Origin: Paraphaeosphaeria minitans
Lineage: Eukaryota > Ascomycota > Dothideomycetes > Pleosporales > Didymosphaeriaceae
Assembly (NCBI GenBank): GCA_015832175.1
Contig: WJXW01000015.1
Location: 372,001 to 436,000 of the forward strand
Direction: 5' to 3'
Length of the DNA stretch: 64,000 nucleotides
Below are positions 32,601 through 47,500 of the stretch, in pieces. Within the stretch, counting starts at the first letter, position 1. Each line of letters begins with the position of its first letter. The position numbers and the translations under genes are program-made. The notes beneath the pieces were generated by a model that did no database searches, was not told the origin of the DNA, and worked only from the letters and a program-made list of their open reading frames with translations.

Positions 32601-34636
32601 ATTATTACTAATATAGCCTACTAAATAGTAAGGAGTAGCTCTACTTTCTAGTTTTTTAACAAAACTAGTAGGTTCTTTATATCAAGTTAAAGATGCCCAA
32701 ATTTTGATAAAGTCTATATTAGGTACTTCTTTAAACTTCATAAAATAGGGAGTCTTAAAATGAATAGAGCTACTAGGAGTTCTATTATATAATATAGTAG
32801 CAGCTAATAAGGCTTTCGCCCAGAGACTTTTAGGTAAATTACTATTGATTAATAGAGCTCGTACTTTGTTAAAAATAAACCTATTAGTAATTTCAGCTGC
32901 ACCATTTTGTTCGGGGGTATAAGGGCTACTATATCGTAAAGACATTCCCTTCTTTTCTAGATAATCCATTAAGTCTTTAGATTTAAACTCATTATCTAGT
33001 TGTAAAGCTTTAATTTTATTGTTACTAAATGTACTATTATTACTAGCTTCTAATTCTAGTTTAGTAATAGTGTCTTTAATAACTTTGACTATATTTTTCG
33101 TTGTTTTAATAATTCTAATAACAAGGTATTTACTATAGCTATCCTTAAAAGTTATATAATATTTATTTTTTAAACTTTTAGGTGTTATAGGCCCTCCTAT
33201 ATCTAAAAATATTAGTAAAAAGCCTAGTACGAAAGCCCTAAACTATTTAGATTTAATCTATATAGTTATTTTAGCCTGTATACAAATGGGGCAAATATCT
33301 GTACTAGCTTTACTACTTTTAGATCTTTTAGATTTATATCTAGCCCTTTAGTAGTACTAGGTAAATGCTTTATGGTATTGGTATTTATATGTCCTAGTCT
33401 CCTCTTCTACATTAATAGTATTATCCTTTTTAAAACTATTATCTTCTCTAGTATTAGTAATACCTTCTATATCTTTAGTATTACTATGATTTACTATAGT
33501 AGAACGTTTAGCACTAAATATAGGTACCCCTTCTTTATAATAACATCTACTTAATAGAGTATTATTAGGAGTATAAATATCACAGCTTTCTTTATCAAAA
33601 GATAAGCTATAGCCTTTACTAGTAATTAAACTAAGGTTTAAAAGGTTAACACCTAATTTAGGAATATATAATACATCTTTTATTTCTACTAGTCTATTAG
33701 TACTAGTAAAATAGAATTCTATATTTCCTATAAAACTTGCTTTAAGAGTATTATTATTATTTCCCCACTTAATAGTAGTACTAGTGGGTTTAGGGAGTCT
33801 TTTATAAAAAGTTCTTTAATATAGCAAGTATGTATAGTAGCTCCAGAATCTAATATAAAGTCAATAGTTTTATTACTATGTATAAACTTTTTAGTCGATA
33901 GAATCTGTTTAGAACTACTTTCTAGATTACTGATACTATTGACCTTAGTATTCTTTTTAAGGCTAGGATATTTAGTATAGCAACTAGCTTCTAGGTGACC
34001 CTTTTTATTGCAAAAATTACACTTAATAGTCTTATTACTATTAGGTAACTTATTATTTTGGCTATTAGTTTGCATAGACATTTCTATATCTTCTAGGTTA
34101 TCTTTTCTGTTATTCTTACTATAGTTATAGTAGTTACTAGAACTATAATTATTATAGTTTTTATTTTCAATAGAATTTAACCTTCTAGATTCGTCTAGTA
34201 ATTGGCTAATTATAGAATCCAAGTCTATATCCTGATTATTATCTATCCTAATAGTCTGGGTTATAATAGCTACTATATATTCATAATCTTTATTTAGATT
34301 ATTTAATACTAAGGCTACTAAGAACTTATGAGGTAGATTAATAGATTGAGAACCAAGGCTATTTACTACTTTTTTAAAGTTATTTAGATAAAGTTACAAA
34401 TTTCTTTTATAAGTATTTAAAGCAGTATTTATGAGTTCTTTAGATAGTATAAACTCACTACTAAAGCCTTTAGCCTCGTGTAGATTTGTTAAATTAATCC
34501 ATAATTGGTAATGATTATTTATAAATCTAGTTTGTAATAGAGGCCCATCTTCTAGACTAAACTTAATTAAGCTAGTAGCTTTATAAGCGTTTTCTTCTAA
34601 AGGACTTTGTTCTCCTAGAGATAGGGTAGTAATACC
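29693..34636 (-). mobile_element. Copia retrotransposon unit 2
   Basis: This is a full 4944-bp unit with the same layout as unit 1: gag-protease at 33728-34222, integrase at 32682-32969, reverse transcriptase at 31920-32222 and a 7-copy minisatellite at 31182-31314. It shares the C variant (31421) with unit 1. The gag N-terminus of the preceding element lies at its left edge. Confidence 0.9.
31182..31314. repeat. 19-bp minisatellite, 7 copies (unit 2)
   Basis: It has the same 19-bp motif and copy number as in unit 1, at the same offset in the unit. Confidence 0.97.
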
Positions 34637-37600
34637 TCTAGTTATAAGGTTTAAATAGCCTTCTTTTACTAGTATAACCTCTAGCCTAATAGACCAAATA
34701 TCATAATTAGAGCTTCCTTTTAATTTAGGAATTTTAAATGTAGTATCTGCGATTATTAGACTAGTATACTATAGCTCTAGAATAAATCTAGGGGTATAAT
34801 ATAGTTAAACTTATAAAGTGTCTTATAAAGGTATCCTTTATAGTTTAGATAATACTCATTTCTATTATTTTAAAGGGTAATAGGGTGTCTTATAACGGTA
34901 TCCCTTATATGGAGAAAGCCTTACTTTAGGAATAGTAGACTTCTAGTTATAAGTAATTTCTTATAAACTAGTATAAATAGCTTTTATAAGTATTCTGAAT
35001 AACTTATTTTAGCTATAAACCCTTTTATAAGATCCTATGATGAGGTATCTTATACTAAGTCTATATATAGAGCTTAGAAAGATTTAATAATAGAGATAGC
35101 AGTTTCTCTTTACTAACACGACATTATTTCTATTTTTAATTATAATAATCCTTCTTATTATAATTATAAGCTCTTTCCTTTAGGGGCCCTTTTAAACTTT
35201 ATAAGAATAAAGAGTATAATGGCTAAAAAGATTTACTTCTACTGCTATTTGTTTTATTTTCTAAATAGTGTAGTTTCAAAACCCCTAAGTAGACCTTGAA
35301 TAAAGCCTAGGTAATCAATCGTTCTAGGTAATAAATCTAGTCTTCTAGTTCTAGATTTATATAATAAAGCCTATTATAGGCGATAGCAGACTTTATTCTT
35401 TACTAGAAATTTATATTACATAACCCTTAGAATATTCCCTTATATTCTAAGGCCTTCACCATTAGAAATATATAAATTAATAGGTTTTCCTCGCCTTATT
35501 TCTTACATATTTTACCCTAATAGTATAGTTATATAATAAGATAACCAGCCTACTATAAGTATACTTAATTACTTATTTCAAGCAGAGCCGTGTTCTAGTA
35601 TTACTACTAGAATCTTCCCCAAGTATGCTACTACTTAATAGTAATAGAGTCGCCTTAGTATTAAAAATACTAAAGGTTCCTATTAATAAACTATAAAAAA
35701 TATAATTTATTAATAGTTAGGGGCAATCTGCGGATGGTAGTTTTAATAAGCCACTAGGTAACCCTTATTACTAAGGACCTAGTAAGTAGGGACTAACTTA
35801 TACGTAGGTATAAAGTCTTAGGTTATACTGCCTTTACTAACTACTATGTATATAATAGAATAAAATATAACTCTTCTATTATGTAGGTATAGTAGTAGAC
35901 TATAACCGTTATCCTAATTATATTCTAGTATATGATAGGGTATTCTACCTAGTATAATAGCTCTAAGCAAGCTAAGATACTATACGTAGTAAAATAGTCT
36001 ATTATATTCGCAATATAATAGTATAGATGCTATAGGTATATAACCTAATAGTGTAAGTAGAAAAGTATTATAACTTTTCCTTCTTATCCTTTTATATTAC
36101 TAATAGCTTATATAAGCAAAATCCATAGTAAGCTAGTAATCATATAGTAAGCTAGTAATCATATAGTAAGCTAGTAATCATATAGTAAGCTAGTAATCAT
36201 ATAGTAAGCTAGTAATCATATAGTAAGCTAGTAATCATATAGTAAGCTAGTAATCATATAAGTATATAAAATTGATACAGCTATAAGCTTTCCGGGCTCA
36301 TAACCTGTAAGAAAGTAGGGGCAAACCAACTCTCTACTAGACTAGAATAGGACCTAGACACTATTTAGTCTAGATTTATAATAGAATAGCGAAAGTATAG
36401 CTATAAGATAAACGAGGAGAATAAGATAATATAATAACTTAATAGATAGCTTATTACACTAAATGCTAGGTGAAGAGCTACTCGAGGGTGGATAGAATTA
36501 CTAGTTATATCTTTGTATAACTTTTCTATGTAGCTGGTATTTTTACTAAATACTAGTATATCGTCTACGTGGGTAGCTAGAAGTATAGGTAGTTCTTTAT
36601 GTATAAATATACTATTATCTATTTTAGACTAGTAAAACTTAGTTCTAGTAATATGTTAGATAATAGTAATTGCCATTGTCTACTAGCTTGTTTTAACCCA
36701 TATAGAGCCTTATTTAACTGGCAAATAATAGTACTAAAATGTTTAGTTTTAATACTCTCTTGAATATAGGTTATTTGCTCTTTATCTTTAATAGAATTAA
36801 TACACTTATTTAAAGCATATTCTTCTAGTCCAATAGGTAATTGGATATAGGTAGTATTATTATCTAATTTAGCATTGGGAAATGCTTGGTTTCATCCCAT
36901 TGATATAGTTCCCAATCTAGGTAGTTAAAAATAGAGAACAATAACCTAATAAGGCTAGGCTTACTAGCAGGGGCAAATGTTTCTTGATAATTAATATTAT
37001 ACTTTTTTAAGAAGCCTTTAGCTACCCATCTAGCTTTATATTTTTTAATAGAACCATCTAGGTTAAGCTTTTTAGTTAATACCCATCTACCGGTAATAGG
37101 TTTAATAGGGTTATTACTATTATTTATAGTAATATTCCAAGTATTATTATTAATTAAGTTATCCACTTCTAGTTTTATGGCTTCTAGATAGTAGTCTTTA
37201 TTTTTATTTGATAATACTTCTTTAAAGCTCTTAGGTTCTTCTATATCATTAGAGGTAGTAAGGATATTTTCTATAATACTATTATATATAGTCTTATATG
37301 CTATAGTACTATTCTCTATAATATTATTAGAATCGTCATCTTCTACTATTATAGTAGAATTAACTTCCTTATTATAAAGTTCTAATTGTTGATTAATAGA
37401 AGGGTTACTACTAGAGTTTTCTAGCTTAGTAAAGATTCCTTGTATACTTTTATAATTATGAGGCCTATAAAAGTACCCTTCTATAATTTTACAATCTCTA
37501 GCAACTATAAACCTATTAGTGGCTATATTATATAGTTCGTATTGATTATTACTAATATAGCCTACTAAATAGTAAGGAGTAGCTCTACTTTCTAGTTTTT

Positions 37601-39580
37601 TAACAAAACTAGTAGGTTCTTTATATCAAGTTAAAGATGCCCAAATTTTGATAAAGTCTATATTAGGTACTTCTTTAAACTTCATAAAATAGGGAGTCTT
37701 AAAATGAATAGAGCTACTAGGAGTTCTATTATATAATATAGTAGCAGCTAATAAGGCTTTCGCCCAGAGACTTTTAGGTAAATTACTATTGATTAATAGA
37801 GCTCGTACTTTGTTAAAAATAAACCTATTAGTAATTTCAGCTGCACCATTTTGTTCGGGGGTATAAGGGCTACTATATCGTAAAGACATTCCCTTCTTTT
37901 CTAGATAATCCATTAAGTCTTTAGATTTAAACTCATTATCTAGTTGTAAAGCTTTAATTTTATTGTTACTAAATGTACTATTATTACTAGCTTCTAATTC
38001 TAGTTTAGTAATAGTGTCTTTAATAACTTTGACTATATTTTTCGTTGTTTTAATAATTCTAATAACAAGGTATTTACTATAGCTATCCTTAAAAGTTATA
38101 TAATATTTATTTTTTAAACTTTTAGGTGTTATAGGCCCTCCTATATCTAAAAATATTAGTAAAAAGCCTAGTACGAAAGCCCTAAACTATTTAGATTTAA
38201 TCTATATAGTTATTTTAGCCTGTATACAAATGGGGCAAATATCTGTACTAGCTTTACTACTTTTAGATCTTTTAGATTTATATCTAGCCCTTTAGTAGTA
38301 CTAGGTAAATGCTTTATGGTATTGGTATTTATATGTCCTAGTCTCCTCTTCTACATTAATAGTATTATCCTTTTTAAAACTATTATCTTCTCTAGTATTA
38401 GTAATACCTTCTATATCTTTAGTATTACTATGATTTACTATAGTAGAACGTTTAGCACTAAATATAGGTACCCCTTCTTTATAATAACATCTACTTAATA
38501 GAGTATTATTAGGAGTATAAATATCACAGCTTTCTTTATCAAAAGATAAGCTATAGCCTTTACTAGTAATTAAACTAAGGTTTAAAAGGTTAACACCTAA
38601 TTTAGGAATATATAATACATCTTTTATTTCTACTAGTCTATTAGTACTAGTAAAATAGAATTCTATATTTCCTATAAAACTTGCTTTAAGAGTATTATTA
38701 TTATTTCCCCACTTAATAGTAGTACTAGTGGGTTTAGGGAGTCTTTTATAAAAAGTTCTTTAATATAGCAAGTATGTATAGTAGCTCCAGAATCTAATAT
38801 AAAGTCAATAGTTTTATTACTATGTATAAACTTTTTAGTCGATAGAATCTGTTTAGAACTACTTTCTAGATTACTGATACTATTGACCTTAGTATTCTTT
38901 TTAAGGCTAGGATATTTAGTATAGCAACTAGCTTCTAGGTGACCCTTTTTATTGCAAAAATTACACTTAATAGTCTTATTACTATTAGGTAACTTATTAT
39001 TTTGGCTATTAGTTTGCATAGACATTTCTATATCTTCTAGGTTATCTTTTCTGTTATTCTTACTATAGTTATAGTAGTTACTAGAACTATAATTATTATA
39101 GTTTTTATTTTCAATAGAATTTAACCTTCTAGATTCGTCTAGTAATTGGCTAATTATAGAATCCAAGTCTATATCCTGATTATTATCTATCCTAATAGTC
39201 TGGGTTATAATAGCTACTATATATTCATAATCTTTATTTAGATTATTTAATACTAAGGCTACTAAGAACTTATGAGGTAGATTAATAGATTGAGAACCAA
39301 GGCTATTTACTACTTTTTTAAAGTTATTTAGATAAAGTTACAAATTTCTTTTATAAGTATTTAAAGCAGTATTTATGAGTTCTTTAGATAGTATAAACTC
39401 ACTACTAAAGCCTTTAGCCTCGTGTAGATTTGTTAAATTAATCCATAATTGGTAATGATTATTTATAAATCTAGTTTGTAATAGAGGCCCATCTTCTAGA
39501 CTAAACTTAATTAAGCTAGTAGCTTTATAAGCGTTTTCTTCTAAAGGACTTTGTTCTCCTAGAGATAGGGTAGTAATACC
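34637..39580 (-). mobile_element. Copia retrotransposon unit 3
   Basis: This is a full 4944-bp unit: gag-protease 38672-39166, integrase 37626-37913, reverse transcriptase 36864-37166 and minisatellite 36126-36258. It carries T at 36365, where units 1 and 2 have C; units 4 and 5 share the T. Confidence 0.9.
36126..36258. repeat. 19-bp minisatellite, 7 copies (unit 3)
   Basis: Seven exact 19-bp copies sit at the same offset as in the other units. Confidence 0.97.
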
Positions 39581-42500
39581 TCTAGTTATAAGGTTTAAAT
39601 AGCCTTCTTTTACTAGTATAACCTCTAGCCTAATAGACCAAATATCATAATTAGAGCTTCCTTTTAATTTAGGAATTTTAAATGTAGTATCTGCGATTAT
39701 TAGACTAGTATACTATAGCTCTAGAATAAATCTAGGGGTATAATATAGTTAAACTTATAAAGTGTCTTATAAAGGTATCCTTTATAGTTTAGATAATACT
39801 CATTTCTATTATTTTAAAGGGTAATAGGGTGTCTTATAACGGTATCCCTTATATGGAGAAAGCCTTACTTTAGGAATAGTAGACTTCTAGTTATAAGTAA
39901 TTTCTTATAAACTAGTATAAATAGCTTTTATAAGTATTCTGAATAACTTATTTTAGCTATAAACCCTTTTATAAGATCCTATGATGAGGTATCTTATACT
40001 AAGTCTATATATAGAGCTTAGAAAGATTTAATAATAGAGATAGCAGTTTCTCTTTACTAACACGACATTATTTCTATTTTTAATTATAATAATCCTTCTT
40101 ATTATAATTATAAGCTCTTTCCTTTAGGGGCCCTTTTAAACTTTATAAGAATAAAGAGTATAATGGCTAAAAAGATTTACTTCTACTGCTATTTGTTTTA
40201 TTTTCTAAATAGTGTAGTTTCAAAACCCCTAAGTAGACCTTGAATAAAGCCTAGGTAATCAATCGTTCTAGGTAATAAATCTAGTCTTCTAGTTCTAGAT
40301 TTATATAATAAAGCCTATTATAGGCGATAGCAGACTTTATTCTTTACTAGAAATTTATATTACATAACCCTTAGAATATTCCCTTATATTCTAAGGCCTT
40401 CACCATTAGAAATATATAAATTAATAGGTTTTCCTCGCCTTATTTCTTACATATTTTACCCTAATAGTATAGTTATATAATAAGATAACCAGCCTACTAT
40501 AAGTATACTTAATTACTTATTTCAAGCAGAGCCGTGTTCTAGTATTACTACTAGAATCTTCCCCAAGTATGCTACTACTTAATAGTAATAGAGTCGCCTT
40601 AGTATTAAAAATACTAAAGGTTCCTATTAATAAACTATAAAAAATATAATTTATTAATAGTTAGGGGCAATCTGCGGATGGTAGTTTTAATAAGCCACTA
40701 GGTAACCCTTATTACTAAGGACCTAGTAAGTAGGGACTAACTTATACGTAGGTATAAAGTCTTAGGTTATACTGCCTTTACTAACTACTATGTATATAAT
40801 AGAATAAAATATAACTCTTCTATTATGTAGGTATAGTAGTAGACTATAACCGTTATCCTAATTATATTCTAGTATATGATAGGGTATTCTACCTAGTATA
40901 ATAGCTCTAAGCAAGCTAAGATACTATACGTAGTAAAATAGTCTATTATATTCGCAATATAATAGTATAGATGCTATAGGTATATAACCTAATAGTGTAA
41001 GTAGAAAAGTATTATAACTTTTCCTTCTTATCCTTTTATATTACTAATAGCTTATATAAGCAAAATCCATAGTAAGCTAGTAATCATATAGTAAGCTAGT
41101 AATCATATAGTAAGCTAGTAATCATATAGTAAGCTAGTAATCATATAGTAAGCTAGTAATCATATAGTAAGCTAGTAATCATATAGTAAGCTAGTAATCA
41201 TATAAGTATATAAAATTGATACAGCTATAAGCTTTCCGGGCTCATAACCTGTAAGAAAGTAGGGGCAAACCAACTCTCTACTAGACTAGAATAGGACCTA
41301 GACACTATTTAGTCTAGATTTATAATAGAATAGCGAAAGTATAGCTATAAGATAAACGAGGAGAATAAGATAATATAATAACTTAATAGATAGCTTATTA
41401 CACTAAATGCTAGGTGAAGAGCTACTCGAGGGTGGATAGAATTACTAGTTATATCTTTGTATAACTTTTCTATGTAGCTGGTATTTTTACTAAATACTAG
41501 TATATCGTCTACGTGGGTAGCTAGAAGTATAGGTAGTTCTTTATGTATAAATATACTATTATCTATTTTAGACTAGTAAAACTTAGTTCTAGTAATATGT
41601 TAGATAATAGTAATTGCCATTGTCTACTAGCTTGTTTTAACCCATATAGAGCCTTATTTAACTGGCAAATAATAGTACTAAAATGTTTAGTTTTAATACT
41701 CTCTTGAATATAGGTTATTTGCTCTTTATCTTTAATAGAATTAATACACTTATTTAAAGCATATTCTTCTAGTCCAATAGGTAATTGGATATAGGTAGTA
41801 TTATTATCTAATTTAGCATTGGGAAATGCTTGGTTTCATCCCATTGATATAGTTCCCAATCTAGGTAGTTAAAAATAGAGAACAATAACCTAATAAGGCT
41901 AGGCTTACTAGCAGGGGCAAATGTTTCTTGATAATTAATATTATACTTTTTTAAGAAGCCTTTAGCTACCCATCTAGCTTTATATTTTTTAATAGAACCA
42001 TCTAGGTTAAGCTTTTTAGTTAATACCCATCTACCGGTAATAGGTTTAATAGGGTTATTACTATTATTTATAGTAATATTCCAAGTATTATTATTAATTA
42101 AGTTATCCACTTCTAGTTTTATGGCTTCTAGATAGTAGTCTTTATTTTTATTTGATAATACTTCTTTAAAGCTCTTAGGTTCTTCTATATCATTAGAGGT
42201 AGTAAGGATATTTTCTATAATACTATTATATATAGTCTTATATGCTATAGTACTATTCTCTATAATATTATTAGAATCGTCATCTTCTACTATTATAGTA
42301 GAATTAACTTCCTTATTATAAAGTTCTAATTGTTGATTAATAGAAGGGTTACTACTAGAGTTTTCTAGCTTAGTAAAGATTCCTTGTATACTTTTATAAT
42401 TATGAGGCCTATAAAAGTACCCTTCTATAATTTTACAATCTCTAGCAACTATAAACCTATTAGTGGCTATATTATATAGTTCGTATTGATTATTACTAAT

Positions 42501-44524
42501 ATAGCCTACTAAATAGTAAGGAGTAGCTCTACTTTCTAGTTTTTTAACAAAACTAGTAGGTTCTTTATATCAAGTTAAAGATGCCCAAATTTTGATAAAG
42601 TCTATATTAGGTACTTCTTTAAACTTCATAAAATAGGGAGTCTTAAAATGAATAGAGCTACTAGGAGTTCTATTATATAATATAGTAGCAGCTAATAAGG
42701 CTTTCGCCCAGAGACTTTTAGGTAAATTACTATTGATTAATAGAGCTCGTACTTTGTTAAAAATAAACCTATTAGTAATTTCAGCTGCACCATTTTGTTC
42801 GGGGGTATAAGGGCTACTATATCGTAAAGACATTCCCTTCTTTTCTAGATAATCCATTAAGTCTTTAGATTTAAACTCATTATCTAGTTGTAAAGCTTTA
42901 ATTTTATTGTTACTAAATGTACTATTATTACTAGCTTCTAATTCTAGTTTAGTAATAGTGTCTTTAATAACTTTGACTATATTTTTCGTTGTTTTAATAA
43001 TTCTAATAACAAGGTATTTACTATAGCTATCCTTAAAAGTTATATAATATTTATTTTTTAAACTTTTAGGTGTTATAGGCCCTCCTATATCTAAAAATAT
43101 TAGTAAAAAGCCTAGTACGAAAGCCCTAAACTATTTAGATTTAATCTATATAGTTATTTTAGCCTGTATACAAATGGGGCAAATATCTGTACTAGCTTTA
43201 CTACTTTTAGATCTTTTAGATTTATATCTAGCCCTTTAGTAGTACTAGGTAAATGCTTTATGGTATTGGTATTTATATGTCCTAGTCTCCTCTTCTACAT
43301 TAATAGTATTATCCTTTTTAAAACTATTATCTTCTCTAGTATTAGTAATACCTTCTATATCTTTAGTATTACTATGATTTACTATAGTAGAACGTTTAGC
43401 ACTAAATATAGGTACCCCTTCTTTATAATAACATCTACTTAATAGAGTATTATTAGGAGTATAAATATCACAGCTTTCTTTATCAAAAGATAAGCTATAG
43501 CCTTTACTAGTAATTAAACTAAGGTTTAAAAGGTTAACACCTAATTTAGGAATATATAATACATCTTTTATTTCTACTAGTCTATTAGTACTAGTAAAAT
43601 AGAATTCTATATTTCCTATAAAACTTGCTTTAAGAGTATTATTATTATTTCCCCACTTAATAGTAGTACTAGTGGGTTTAGGGAGTCTTTTATAAAAAGT
43701 TCTTTAATATAGCAAGTATGTATAGTAGCTCCAGAATCTAATATAAAGTCAATAGTTTTATTACTATGTATAAACTTTTTAGTCGATAGAATCTGTTTAG
43801 AACTACTTTCTAGATTACTGATACTATTGACCTTAGTATTCTTTTTAAGGCTAGGATATTTAGTATAGCAACTAGCTTCTAGGTGACCCTTTTTATTGCA
43901 AAAATTACACTTAATAGTCTTATTACTATTAGGTAACTTATTATTTTGGCTATTAGTTTGCATAGACATTTCTATATCTTCTAGGTTATCTTTTCTGTTA
44001 TTCTTACTATAGTTATAGTAGTTACTAGAACTATAATTATTATAGTTTTTATTTTCAATAGAATTTAACCTTCTAGATTCGTCTAGTAATTGGCTAATTA
44101 TAGAATCCAAGTCTATATCCTGATTATTATCTATCCTAATAGTCTGGGTTATAATAGCTACTATATATTCATAATCTTTATTTAGATTATTTAATACTAA
44201 GGCTACTAAGAACTTATGAGGTAGATTAATAGATTGAGAACCAAGGCTATTTACTACTTTTTTAAAGTTATTTAGATAAAGTTACAAATTTCTTTTATAA
44301 GTATTTAAAGCAGTATTTATGAGTTCTTTAGATAGTATAAACTCACTACTAAAGCCTTTAGCCTCGTGTAGATTTGTTAAATTAATCCATAATTGGTAAT
44401 GATTATTTATAAATCTAGTTTGTAATAGAGGCCCATCTTCTAGACTAAACTTAATTAAGCTAGTAGCTTTATAAGCGTTTTCTTCTAAAGGACTTTGTTC
44501 TCCTAGAGATAGGGTAGTAATACC
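39581..44524 (-). mobile_element. Copia retrotransposon unit 4
   Basis: This is a full 4944-bp unit: gag-protease 43616-44110, integrase 42570-42857, reverse transcriptase 41808-42110 and minisatellite 41070-41202. It has the T variant at 41309. Confidence 0.9.
41070..41202. repeat. 19-bp minisatellite, 7 copies (unit 4)
   Basis: Seven exact 19-bp copies sit at the same offset as in the other units. Confidence 0.97.
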
Positions 44525-47500
44525 TCTAGTTATAAGGTTTAAATAGCCTTCTTTTACTAGTATAACCTCTAGCCTAATAGACCAAATATCATAATTAGAG
44601 CTTCCTTTTAATTTAGGAATTTTAAATGTAGTATCTGCGATTATTAGACTAGTATACTATAGCTCTAGAATAAATCTAGGGGTATAATATAGTTAAACTT
44701 ATAAAGTGTCTTATAAAGGTATCCTTTATAGTTTAGATAATACTCATTTCTATTATTTTAAAGGGTAATAGGGTGTCTTATAACGGTATCCCTTATATGG
44801 AGAAAGCCTTACTTTAGGAATAGTAGACTTCTAGTTATAAGTAATTTCTTATAAACTAGTATAAATAGCTTTTATAAGTATTCTGAATAACTTATTTTAG
44901 CTATAAACCCTTTTATAAGATCCTATGATGAGGTATCTTATACTAAGTCTATATATAGAGCTTAGAAAGATTTAATAATAGAGATAGCAGTTTCTCTTTA
45001 CTAACACGACATTATTTCTATTTTTAATTATAATAATCCTTCTTATTATAATTATAAGCTCTTTCCTTTAGGGGCCCTTTTAAACTTTATAAGAATAAAG
45101 AGTATAATGGCTAAAAAGATTTACTTCTACTGCTATTTGTTTTATTTTCTAAATAGTGTAGTTTCAAAACCCCTAAGTAGACCTTGAATAAAGCCTAGGT
45201 AATCAATCGTTCTAGGTAATAAATCTAGTCTTCTAGTTCTAGATTTATATAATAAAGCCTATTATAGGCGATAGCAGACTTTATTCTTTACTAGAAATTT
45301 ATATTACATAACCCTTAGAATATTCCCTTATATTCTAAGGCCTTCACCATTAGAAATATATAAATTAATAGGTTTTCCTCGCCTTATTTCTTACATATTT
45401 TACCCTAATAGTATAGTTATATAATAAGATAACCAGCCTACTATAAGTATACTTAATTACTTATTTCAAGCAGAGCCGTGTTCTAGTATTACTACTAGAA
45501 TCTTCCCCAAGTATGCTACTACTTAATAGTAATAGAGTCGCCTTAGTATTAAAAATACTAAAGGTTCCTATTAATAAACTATAAAAAATATAATTTATTA
45601 ATAGTTAGGGGCAATCTGCGGATGGTAGTTTTAATAAGCCACTAGGTAACCCTTATTACTAAGGACCTAGTAAGTAGGGACTAACTTATACGTAGGTATA
45701 AAGTCTTAGGTTATACTGCCTTTACTAACTACTATGTATATAATAGAATAAAATATAACTCTTCTATTATGTAGGTATAGTAGTAGACTATAACCGTTAT
45801 CCTAATTATATTCTAGTATATGATAGGGTATTCTACCTAGTATAATAGCTCTAAGCAAGCTAAGATACTATACGTAGTAAAATAGTCTATTATATTCGCA
45901 ATATAATAGTATAGATGCTATAGGTATATAACCTAATAGTGTAAGTAGAAAAGTATTATAACTTTTCCTTCTTATCCTTTTATATTACTAATAGCTTATA
46001 TAAGCAAAATCCATAGTAAGCTAGTAATCATATAGTAAGCTAGTAATCATATAGTAAGCTAGTAATCATATAGTAAGCTAGTAATCATATAGTAAGCTAG
46101 TAATCATATAGTAAGCTAGTAATCATATAAGTATATAAAATTGATACAGCTATAAGCTTTCCGGGCTCATAACCTGTAAGAAAGTAGGGGCAAACCAACT
46201 CTCTACTAGACTAGAATAGGACCTAGACACTATTTAGTCTAGATTTATAATAGAATAGCGAAAGTATAGCTATAAGATAAACGAGGAGAATAAGATAATA
46301 TAATAACTTAATAGATAGCTTATTACACTAAATGCTAGGTGAAGAGCTACTCGAGGGTGGATAGAATTACTAGTTATATCTTTGTATAACTTTTCTATGT
46401 AGCTGGTATTTTTACTAAATACTAGTATATCGTCTACGTGGGTAGCTAGAAGTATAGGTAGTTCTTTATGTATAAATATACTATTATCTATTTTAGACTA
46501 GTAAAACTTAGTTCTAGTAATATGTTAGATAATAGTAATTGCCATTGTCTACTAGCTTGTTTTAACCCATATAGAGCCTTATTTAACTGGCAAATAATAG
46601 TACTAAAATGTTTAGTTTTAATACTCTCTTGAATATAGGTTATTTGCTCTTTATCTTTAATAGAATTAATACACTTATTTAAAGCATATTCTTCTAGTCC
46701 AATAGGTAATTGGATATAGGTAGTATTATTATCTAATTTAGCATTGGGAAATGCTTGGTTTCATCCCATTGATATAGTTCCCAATCTAGGTAGTTAAAAA
46801 TAGAGAACAATAACCTAATAAGGCTAGGCTTACTAGCAGGGGCAAATGTTTCTTGATAATTAATATTATACTTTTTTAAGAAGCCTTTAGCTACCCATCT
46901 AGCTTTATATTTTTTAATAGAACCATCTAGGTTAAGCTTTTTAGTTAATACCCATCTACCGGTAATAGGTTTAATAGGGTTATTACTATTATTTATAGTA
47001 ATATTCCAAGTATTATTATTAATTAAGTTATCCACTTCTAGTTTTATGGCTTCTAGATAGTAGTCTTTATTTTTATTTGATAATACTTCTTTAAAGCTCT
47101 TAGGTTCTTCTATATCATTAGAGGTAGTAAGGATATTTTCTATAATACTATTATATATAGTCTTATATGCTATAGTACTATTCTCTATAATATTATTAGA
47201 ATCGTCATCTTCTACTATTATAGTAGAATTAACTTCCTTATTATAAAGTTCTAATTGTTGATTAATAGAAGGGTTACTACTAGAGTTTTCTAGCTTAGTA
47301 AAGATTCCTTGTATACTTTTATAATTATGAGGCCTATAAAAGTACCCTTCTATAATTTTACAATCTCTAGCAACTATAAACCTATTAGTGGCTATATTAT
47401 ATAGTTCGTATTGATTATTACTAATATAGCCTACTAAATAGTAAGGAGTAGCTCTACTTTCTAGTTTTTTAACAAAACTAGTAGGTTCTTTATATCAAGT